Origin: Planctomycetota bacterium
GTDB lineage: Bacteria > Planctomycetota > Phycisphaerae > Sedimentisphaerales > Anaerohalosphaeraceae
Assembly: GCA_003644175.1 (NCBI GenBank)
Contig: QNBS01000199.1
Span: forward strand, 1 to 5,023
Direction: 5' to 3'
Length of the DNA: 5,023 nt
Shown piece by piece: positions 1-5,023 of this stretch (positions within the stretch are counted from its first letter, which is position 1; every line of letters starts with the position of its first letter). Made by a program: the position numbers and the translations under genes. The notes beneath the pieces are model-generated. The model worked only from the letters and a program-made list of their open reading frames with translations. It did not search any database and was not told the origin of the DNA.

Positions 1-534
1 CAGATGACCAACTGGGGCGCTCACTACCTGGACATCGCACAGTGGGGCAACGGCGCCGACGACACCGGCCCCGTCGAAATCGACGGCAAAGGCGAGTTTC
101 CACCCAAAGGGCTGTTTAATACCGCCGACAGAGTCGATATCAAGTACACCTACGCCAACGGCGTCCTGCTGCATCTGACGACCAGCGGAGGCCATACACG
201 TTTTGAGGGAACCGCCGGCTGGGTGGACGTTACTCGCGGTCGGATCAAGGCCGGGCCCGAATCGCTCTTGAAGGTGAAGATCAAACCCAACGAAATCCAC
301 CTGTACAAAAGCCGCGATCACAAACAGAATTTCCTGGATTGTATCAAGAGCCGCAAGCAGCCCGTTGCCGATGCGGAAATCGGCCACCGCTCGGCTTCCG
401 TATGCCATCTTGGAAATATCTCGATGCTGTTGGGCAGACCCGTCAAGTGGGACCCCAAAAAGGAAAAGTTCATTAACGACGCCGCCGCCGACCAGATGAT
501 CGGCAGGCCAATGCGAGCGCCGTGGAGATTGTAG
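1..534 (+). CDS. Gfo/Idh/MocA family oxidoreductase, 3' part (5' end outside window)
   Basis: This is the C-terminal ~177 residues of an NAD(P)-dependent sugar-type oxidoreductase; the frame is open from base 1 and ends at TAG 532-534. The N-terminal Rossmann domain, the usual EKP lysine motif and any export signal lie upstream and cannot be seen. Visible family hallmarks are the MTNWGAHYLDIAQWG segment (codons 2-16), whose His8 and Asp11 match the conserved H-x-x-D of the substrate pocket, then the pattern GLFNTAD, a YANGV strand, an FEGTAGW strand, HKQNFLDCIKSRKQP, and GHRSASVCHLGNI near the end. The LGRPVKWDP and RPMRAPW tail is the ending I associate with planctomycete members. The ATG at 4-6 is an internal methionine, not the start. 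Such enzymes oxidise or reduce sugars, inositols or glycosides; the substrate cannot be told here. The gene lies 36 bp ahead of the DUF6807 gene on the same strand with no terminator between, so the two are probably co-transcribed. Confidence 0.93.
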   Translation, partial: QMTNWGAHYLDIAQWGNGADDTGPVEIDGKGEFPPKGLFNTADRVDIKYTYANGVLLHLTTSGGHTRFEGTAGWVDVTRGRIKAGPESLLKVKIKPNEIHLYKSRDHKQNFLDCIKSRKQPVADAEIGHRSASVCHLGNISMLLGRPVKWDPKKEKFINDAAADQMIGRPMRAPWRL

Positions 535-556
535 TCTTAATCAGAGAAAGGTTGAA

Positions 557-564
557 AAGGAAGG
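557..564 (+). promoter_or_regulatory. Shine-Dalgarno site of the DUF6807 gene
   Basis: AAGGAAGG lies 6 nt before the ATG at 571. It is a strong purine-rich match to the anti-SD sequence and, with the signal peptide that follows directly, fixes the start. It sits in the 36-bp gap after the oxidoreductase stop; no promoter or terminator is evident in that gap, which supports an operon. Confidence 0.75.
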
Positions 565-570
565 TAACTA

Positions 571-2451
571 ATGAAAAGTACGACATGCATCACAAGCGTT
601 GCGATTATTGTTTTGTTGCTCTTAATGTTTGGGGTAAGCGCCTCCGCCGAGCAGGTGCGGATTGAGTTGTCGGCGCCGAAAGCCGACTGCCTGGACGTAC
701 CGGTGGAGTGTGCGGTCCGACTGCCCAAGGCGCTTGCTCGCGTCGATTGCAGCCGACTGAGCGTTACCGTCCGCCAGGATGGACAGTCCGGCGACATTTG
801 CGGTCAGATAGTTCGGACGCCCGACGGCAAAGCCAAACTGTGCTGGGTCGCCCCGAAGATTGCCGCCGGCGAGGCCGGCAAGTGGACTGCAACCGTGAGC
901 AAGGGAAAGGCCGGCGCCGGATTCAGTTGGAAGGATAATTCCGGTGAATATCTTGATCTGCTCTTTGACGGCCGCAAGGTAACCCGGTATATGTACGCTT
1001 ACGACAAATCAACGCCCGAGCGTCTGCACGAGACGTACAAGGTGTTCCATCATGTCTTCGACGCCGACGGCAAAAACGTGATCACAAAAGGCCCCGACGG
1101 CCGGACGCCCTATGAAAAGGGCCTCTACCCCCACCATCGGGGCATCTTCATCGGCTGGAACAAGCTGAAGCATCAGGGCCAACAGTACGATTTCTGGCAC
1201 ATGAAGGGTGTCTTTCTGGTGCACCGGAAGTTCGAGCAAATGGCGGCAGGGCCTGTCCTGGGCAGTTCGACGGCGGTGATTAACTGGATCGACAAGAAGG
1301 GCAAACCGGTCATTGAAGAGCAGCGAACGACGACCGTCTTCCGCCAGAGCGATCCGACGATACTGCTCCTTGAGTTCGAGACCAATCTCAAGGCTGTCAA
1401 CGGCGATGTCATTCTTGACGGCGATCCGGAGCATGCCGGTTTTCAGTATCGCCCGCACAACGACGTTGCCGCCGGGCCGGCCGATGTCAAGGCGCGTTAC
1501 CTGTTTCATACCGACGGCATCGACGCTCACAAGGACCGGAATCTGCCGTGGGTGGCGATGTCATACGGCCTAAACGGAAAACGCTACAGCGTATTGCACA
1601 TGAACCATCCCGACAATCCCAAGCCGTCGTTCTATTCGGCCTACCGCGATTACGGGCGATTCGGGGCGTTTTTCAAGCACAAAATAAAGAACGGCCGGAC
1701 CCTGAATCTGAAATACCGTGTTCTCGTTGTCCCGGGTGATTTGCCCAAACGCAACGAAATGGCCGCCAGGTATCTGTCGTTTGTCGACGGTCCAAAGGTG
1801 AACAAGGTTGTTTGGAAGTCGGCGTCTGCGACATCCGGCGCAGGGTCGGCGACGAAGATGGCGCCGCTGCCGATTGTGTTGCCAAAGCCGATGTTTGTCG
1901 GGACTCCCACAAATATCAAGGTTCCGAATCTGATGAAGGCGCGCGGCAAGCCGCGTGCTCCTTTCTATGCTCCCGCCGGCTGCGTAAACCTTGCCGCCGG
2001 AAAGATCGTCGCCAGCACCGACGAACTGCCCATCATCGGAGAAATCGAGATGATTACCGACGGCGACAAAGAAGCCGCCGACGGCAGTTATGTCGAGTTG
2101 GGACCGTTCCAGCAGCATATCACGGTCGACCTGGGCGAGATGTGCGAGGTGTATGCGGTCTTAGTCTGGCACTATCACAAGCAGGCCAGGGTTTACTTCG
2201 ATGTTATTGTCCAGACCGCCGACGACGCCGACTTTATCTCGAACGTCAAGACGCTGTTCAACAACGACATTGATAATTCCGCCGGGCTCGGTATAGGCGC
2301 CGATATGCACTATATCGAGACGTCGGAAGGCAAACTCATCGACGGCAAAGGCGCCAAGGCTCGTTTCGTGCGTTTGTACAGCAACGGCAGCAACGCCAAC
2401 GACCTGAACAACTATATCGAAGTCGAGGTCTGGGGCAAGCCCGCAAAGTAA
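571..2451 (+). CDS. Secreted DUF6807 ('PmoA family') protein with C-terminal discoidin-like domain
   Basis: Complete 626-residue protein. Residues 1-26 form a signal peptide: Lys2, a hydrophobic core at about 10-22 and a likely cut after ASA (24-26) before Glu-Gln. There is no lipobox cysteine, so it is probably periplasmic or secreted rather than a lipoprotein. About 27-110 resembles a beta-rich N-terminal domain. About 115-405 is the DUF6807 domain (the old Pfam name was methane oxygenase PmoA), recognised by YPHHRGIFIGWNK (186-198), YDFWHMKG (206-213), the LLLEFET strand (265-271) and FQYRPHNDVA (291-300). The conserved His/Arg/Asn residues in these motifs suggest a binding or catalytic pocket. 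A proline-rich linker (about 430-470) leads to a galactose-binding, F5/8 type C-like domain (about 472-626) with NLAAGK, ITVDLGE (517-523) and RFVRLYSNG (598-606). The PmoA name is misleading: nothing here resembles a copper methane monooxygenase subunit. Pairing with a Gfo/Idh/MocA enzyme suggests work on glycosides or other carbohydrate-derived substrates, but the reaction is not established by the sequence. Confidence 0.9.
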   Translation: MKSTTCITSVAIIVLLLLMFGVSASAEQVRIELSAPKADCLDVPVECAVRLPKALARVDCSRLSVTVRQDGQSGDICGQIVRTPDGKAKLCWVAPKIAAGEAGKWTATVSKGKAGAGFSWKDNSGEYLDLLFDGRKVTRYMYAYDKSTPERLHETYKVFHHVFDADGKNVITKGPDGRTPYEKGLYPHHRGIFIGWNKLKHQGQQYDFWHMKGVFLVHRKFEQMAAGPVLGSSTAVINWIDKKGKPVIEEQRTTTVFRQSDPTILLLEFETNLKAVNGDVILDGDPEHAGFQYRPHNDVAAGPADVKARYLFHTDGIDAHKDRNLPWVAMSYGLNGKRYSVLHMNHPDNPKPSFYSAYRDYGRFGAFFKHKIKNGRTLNLKYRVLVVPGDLPKRNEMAARYLSFVDGPKVNKVVWKSASATSGAGSATKMAPLPIVLPKPMFVGTPTNIKVPNLMKARGKPRAPFYAPAGCVNLAAGKIVASTDELPIIGEIEMITDGDKEAADGSYVELGPFQQHITVDLGEMCEVYAVLVWHYHKQARVYFDVIVQTADDADFISNVKTLFNNDIDNSAGLGIGADMHYIETSEGKLIDGKGAKARFVRLYSNGSNANDLNNYIEVEVWGKPAK

Positions 2452-2492
2452 CCTGCCCGGCAGGGAACTTTGCGAGTGTCTGTAGTTTCTTG

Positions 2493-2535
2493 CACACCCC
2501 CGCCGGGAGAGCCCGGCGGGGGTGTGATGTTTTAT
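2493..2535 (+). terminator. Rho-independent terminator after the DUF6807 gene
   Basis: A perfect 15-bp inverted repeat has its left arm at 2493-2507 (CACACCCCCGCCGGG), the tetraloop AGAG at 2508-2511, and its right arm at 2512-2526. ATGTTTTAT follows (2527-2535). The stem is very GC-rich and starts 42 nt after the TAA of the DUF6807 gene. The T-run is short (four consecutive T), so termination may be partial, but stem strength and placement support this role. It separates the oxidoreductase-DUF6807 unit from the gene starting at 2579. Confidence 0.85.
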
Positions 2536-2567
2536 ACGGATTGTAAAAAAATCGCATGCCGTAATAC

Positions 2568-2571
2568 AAGG
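2568..2571 (+). promoter_or_regulatory. Weak Shine-Dalgarno site of the Agl23-ApbE fusion gene
   Basis: AAGG lies 7 nt before the ATG at 2579. It is short but correctly spaced. An in-frame TGA at 2525-2527, inside the terminator region, rules out a much longer N-terminus, and no other ATG lies between it and 2579. Confidence 0.5.
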
Positions 2572-2578
2572 CTGTGAG

Positions 2579-4153
2579 ATGAGATCATCGAAAACATGTT
2601 TTTTGCTGATTTTGGCTGTTACCCTGACGGCTGCGGCGATACGACTGCCCCGGCTCGCTCAGCGTCCCATGCACACCGATGAAGCGATCCATGCCGAGAA
2701 GTTCGGTATGCTGCTGGAGGCCGGCGGGTATGAATATGACCCCGATGAATATCACGGTCCGACGCTGAACTATTTCACGCTGATTGCGGCGAAGCTGTGC
2801 GGTCAGAGGACATATCAGCAGATCAATGAGTTTACGCTGCGCGTAGTGCCGGTCGCCTTCGGGATCCTGCTTGTGCTGCTGACGGTCGGTGTCGCAGACG
2901 GCATGGGACGGCCCGCCGCGATTGTGGCGGCGGTGCTGACGGCCGTTAGCCATGCGATGATTTTCTATAGTCGCTACTACATCCAGGAAACGCTGCTTGT
3001 CTGCTTTACTTTCGGGGTGATAGTCTGCGGCCGGCGATACGCAAGGAGCAGGCGCCCGGGCTGGGCGGTCGGCGTCGGTGTGTGCGTCGGGTTCATGCAC
3101 GCCACCAAAGAGACGTTTGTGATTGCGATAGCGGCGATGGCGGCGGCTCTTTTGCTTACACGGATTCTGCGCGGCAGGGCCGGCGAGATACCTGCCGAAA
3201 CCGTCCGGAAGCTTAATCGCATACATATTGTCCTTGGGCTTGTCGCGGCGGTTGTGGTCTCGGCGATTCTGTTTTCATGCTTCTTCACATGCCCGCGCGG
3301 CATAATCGATTCGGTGCTGACTTACAAGACCTACCTGGACCGTGCCGGCAACAACCATGTCCATGCGCATCCGTGGTATTATTATCTGCAGATTCTCATT
3401 TTCACGCGCCTCGGCGGCGGTCCAATATGGTCCGAGGTTTTGATCGTAGCCCTTGCGATTGTGGGATTTGTCGCTGCGATTACCAGGCGGGGCATAAAGA
3501 ACGTCGATTTTGACTTCCTGCGGTTCGTCGGTTTTTATACGCTCATTATGACGGTGGCTTATTCGTGCATACGCTATAAGACCCCGTGGTGTCTGATGGG
3601 CTTTTTGCACGGCATGATACTGCTTGCCGGAGTCGGCGCCGTTGTCCTGGCGAGGCTTGCGCCGCCGAGATTGCCGCGGGCGGTCGTTGTGAGTATTCTT
3701 GCTGTTGGTGTCCTGGGACTGCTGTGGCAGGGCTGCATCGGAACGTACAAATACTACGACGACCCCGCCAATCCTTACGTTTATGCACACACGAGTTCGG
3801 ATGTTTTCGGAATGGTTGAAAACATCGAGAAGATGGCGGCGCTGCATCCCGACGGGAAGGACATGTATGTTGAGGTGATATGTCCGGGGGATGACTACTG
3901 GCCGTTTCCGTGGTATCTGCGGTCGTTTAGTCGGGTGGGCTATTACAATGAGGTGAACATGACAACGAGCCCAGCACCGGTTATCATAGCGTTCGCCTCG
4001 CTGGAGCAGGAGGTCTTAAAGAAGATATTCAACGTTCCTCCGCCGGGCGAGAAGAATCTTTACGTGCCGCTGTTTGAGTCGTATATGGAATTGCGGCCGA
4101 CGATCGAGTTGCGAGGGTTTGTGACCAACGATCTGTATCAAAAGCAGTTTGAG
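2579..4153 (+). other. Agl23-like glycosyltransferase domain region of the fusion
   Basis: Residues 1-525 of the fusion form what looks like a complete family member, including the C-terminal soluble domain and the ELRGFV(x)xDL ending that I recall as close to the natural C-terminus of stand-alone relatives. Approximate hydrophobic segments are 6-21, 87-106, 112-129, 137-152, 160-173, 180-197, 215-236, 286-301, 314-331, 339-358 and 365-384; two are short, so the count is uncertain. Family knowledge: GT-C enzymes move a sugar from a polyprenyl phosphate donor on the outer face of the membrane, and the archaeal Agl23 name refers to a flippase-associated role in glycosylation. Which of these applies here is not shown. 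Confidence 0.82.
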
Positions 4154-5023
4154 CCGCCGAAATTAGAGGAGCTTGAGAGCAAAATGGAAAAAGAGCCTCC
4201 GGAAGTTGTGCTGGTGAACAGTCAGGGCGATGCGATTGAGGGCATCTGTCGCTTTTCGCATGAGGCGATGGCGACGACTTTCGAGGTGCTGATTCAGCAC
4301 GACGACCGCGCCTATGCGCGTCAGGCGGCAATGGAGGCGTTCGGCGAGATAGACCGGATCGAGCAGGAGTTGAGCAGCTTTGTTGAAAACAGCGACATCG
4401 GCAGGATCAACACGGCCGTGGTGAATAAGCCCGTCAACGTGGGTCTGGAGACGTTTGAGTGTCTGCAGATTGCATGCCGCCTCTGTGCGGAGACTTACGG
4501 CGCCTTTGACGTGACCACGGGATCGCTTTTTGAGTGTCTGCTCGACGAGGACAAGCAGCCGCGTACGGTTGATCAACTGCGGCTTGCCGCGGCCCGTTCG
4601 CGAACAGGGTCGCATCTCTTGAAACTGGACGGCGTCCTGCATACCGTGTCGGTTTCGGCGGTGGGAGTGAAGGTGGATCTGGGGGGCATCGGCAAGGGTT
4701 TTGCCGTCGACAAGGTCGCCGCCCTGTTGCGCCGGTGGAGCATCGACAGGGCGATGATCCACGGCGGATACAGCACGGTGCTGGCGATGGAGGCGCCTGC
4801 GGATTCTGCGGGTTGGCCGATCACGTTCAGTAATCCGCTGGACCGGAAAGAGACTATTGCCAAACTTACGATCCAAAATGAAGCCGTCAGCGGCTCGGGG
4901 CTTGAACAGGGCGCCCACATCATCGATCCTCGCCGGGCAAAGCCGGTGGCCGGCAAGATCGCTTCATGGTCAAGTGCGCGCGATGCGGCGACTGCCGATG
5001 CGCTGTCGACGGCGTTTATGGTC
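2579..5023 (+). CDS. Agl23-like GT-C membrane glycosyltransferase fused to ApbE FAD:protein FMN transferase (3' end outside window)
   Basis: One open frame of 815 codons with no stop before the window edge. Residues 1-525 match Agl23-like (TIGR03663-type) polyprenyl-linked sugar transferases: a first hydrophobic segment (about 6-21), then an outside loop with MHTDEA (Asp34-Glu35, the likely GT-C catalytic acidic pair) and YHGPTLNYF (58-66). Further motifs are FYSRYYIQE (129-137), HATKE (174-178), HPWYYYL (264-270) and YKTPWC (333-338). About 11 hydrophobic segments end near 385, followed by a soluble domain with NPYVYAHTS (398-406), DDYWPFPWYLRSF (438-450) and ELRGFVTNDLY (510-520). A Glu/Lys/Pro-rich linker (about 522-550) joins an ApbE domain with HEAMATTFEV (561-570), SDIGRIN (605-611), GAFDVTTG (641-648), VDLGGIGKGFAVDK (699-712), HGGYST (728-733), VSGSG (770-774), HIIDPRRAKP (780-789) and TADALSTA (805-812). 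ApbE enzymes attach FMN from FAD to Thr/Ser of exported redox proteins using Mg2+. Eleven segments with the N-terminus inside put both catalytic regions outside the cytoplasm. The last few dozen residues of ApbE are probably missing. Domain calls are firm; acceptors and sugar donor are unknown. Confidence 0.9.
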   Translation, partial: MRSSKTCFLLILAVTLTAAAIRLPRLAQRPMHTDEAIHAEKFGMLLEAGGYEYDPDEYHGPTLNYFTLIAAKLCGQRTYQQINEFTLRVVPVAFGILLVLLTVGVADGMGRPAAIVAAVLTAVSHAMIFYSRYYIQETLLVCFTFGVIVCGRRYARSRRPGWAVGVGVCVGFMHATKETFVIAIAAMAAALLLTRILRGRAGEIPAETVRKLNRIHIVLGLVAAVVVSAILFSCFFTCPRGIIDSVLTYKTYLDRAGNNHVHAHPWYYYLQILIFTRLGGGPIWSEVLIVALAIVGFVAAITRRGIKNVDFDFLRFVGFYTLIMTVAYSCIRYKTPWCLMGFLHGMILLAGVGAVVLARLAPPRLPRAVVVSILAVGVLGLLWQGCIGTYKYYDDPANPYVYAHTSSDVFGMVENIEKMAALHPDGKDMYVEVICPGDDYWPFPWYLRSFSRVGYYNEVNMTTSPAPVIIAFASLEQEVLKKIFNVPPPGEKNLYVPLFESYMELRPTIELRGFVTNDLYQKQFEPPKLEELESKMEKEPPEVVLVNSQGDAIEGICRFSHEAMATTFEVLIQHDDRAYARQAAMEAFGEIDRIEQELSSFVENSDIGRINTAVVNKPVNVGLETFECLQIACRLCAETYGAFDVTTGSLFECLLDEDKQPRTVDQLRLAAARSRTGSHLLKLDGVLHTVSVSAVGVKVDLGGIGKGFAVDKVAALLRRWSIDRAMIHGGYSTVLAMEAPADSAGWPITFSNPLDRKETIAKLTIQNEAVSGSGLEQGAHIIDPRRAKPVAGKIASWSSARDAATADALSTAFMV
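4238..5023 (+). other. ApbE (FAD:protein FMN transferase) domain region of the fusion, truncated by window edge
   Basis: Residues about 554-815 of the fusion. The order and spacing of motifs follow ApbE throughout. Asp807 and Thr811 in ADALSTA match the conserved Mg2+-binding Asp and Thr of characterised ApbE/Ftp proteins, and VDLGGIGKG (699-707) matches the flavin-binding core. Departures from the usual consensus are AMATT instead of MGTT (Ala565 for Gly), HGGYST instead of an AGGD-type motif, and DPRRAKP instead of DPRTGxP. A GG-x-S variant occurs in other ApbE-like proteins as I recall, so activity is plausible but not assured. Confidence 0.88.

Noticed and set aside
1009..2118. Minus-strand open frames of 173 and 182 codons within the DUF6807 gene
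   Set aside because: They are antisense to a complete signal-peptide-bearing gene with family motifs, have no SD of note, and have no family resemblance.
1812..2273. Plus-strand alternative-frame ORF of 153 codons inside the DUF6807 gene
   Set aside because: It has an Arg-rich composition typical of a frame shadow and overlaps the linker and discoidin-like region, which read well in the main frame.
83..2352. Recurring GACGGCAAAG-like words (near 83, 821, 1067 and 2341)
   Set aside because: They encode Asp-Gly-Lys in frame at each site and have irregular spacing. This is codon preference, not a DNA repeat.
571..2451. Methane oxygenase (particulate methane monooxygenase subunit) reading of the 'PmoA family' label
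   Set aside because: The protein is a soluble exported one with a signal peptide and no transmembrane bundle. The database name does not reflect methane oxidation.
2541..2569. Possible promoter before 2579: TTGTAA at 2541-2546 and ATACAA at 2564-2569 with 17-bp spacing
   Set aside because: The -10 match is poor, and transcription would start at or very near the ATG, leaving no room for the SD. Not reported as a feature.
2585..3847. Minus-strand open frames of 213 and 190 codons (2585-3226 and 3275-3847)
   Set aside because: Both are antisense to the Agl23-like part, whose motifs and membrane segments are unmistakable. The reverse products are low-complexity and Arg/Gln/His-rich.
4163..4918. 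Minus-strand open frame of 251 codons opposite the ApbE domain
   Set aside because: It lies entirely antisense to a + strand frame with clear ApbE motifs. Its protein is rich in Arg/His/Gln and has no recognisable family, as expected of a reverse shadow in GC-rich DNA.

Overview
The window looks like bacterial genomic DNA of moderately high GC, most likely from the Planctomycetota and plausibly a Phycisphaerae-type lineage. That placement is inferred from protein resemblance only. It rests on a Gfo/Idh/MocA oxidoreductase ending in the style common in planctomycetes, a secreted DUF6807 ('PmoA family') protein, and an Agl23-like (TIGR03663-type) membrane glycosyltransferase. There is no rRNA or other phylogenetic marker. 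All genes are on the + strand and coding density is high.

Region 1 (1-2535) is the end of a probable carbohydrate or glycoside catabolic operon. It holds the 3' part of a Gfo/Idh/MocA oxidoreductase (1-534). After a 36-bp gap with a strong Shine-Dalgarno comes a complete secreted 626-residue protein (571-2451), made of a DUF6807 domain and a C-terminal discoidin-like (F5/8 type C-like) domain. A perfect 15-bp GC-rich hairpin followed by a short T-rich tail (2493-2535) closes the unit.

Region 2 (2579-5023, running off the right edge) is one uninterrupted reading frame of at least 815 codons. Its first ~525 residues are an apparently full-length Agl23-like GT-C membrane protein: a DE motif in the first outside loop, about 11 hydrophobic segments and a soluble C-terminal domain. 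From about residue 555 it continues in frame into an ApbE-type FAD:protein FMN transferase domain that is nearly complete at the window edge. I checked every codon from 2579 to 5023 and found no stop. This glycosyltransferase-flavin transferase fusion is the most unusual thing in the window. Because it has no stop inside the window, it is easily missed, and antisense ORFs over it could be mistaken for genes.

I saw no tRNA, rRNA, CRISPR array, insertion sequence or attachment site. The only non-coding stretches are 535-570 and 2452-2578.
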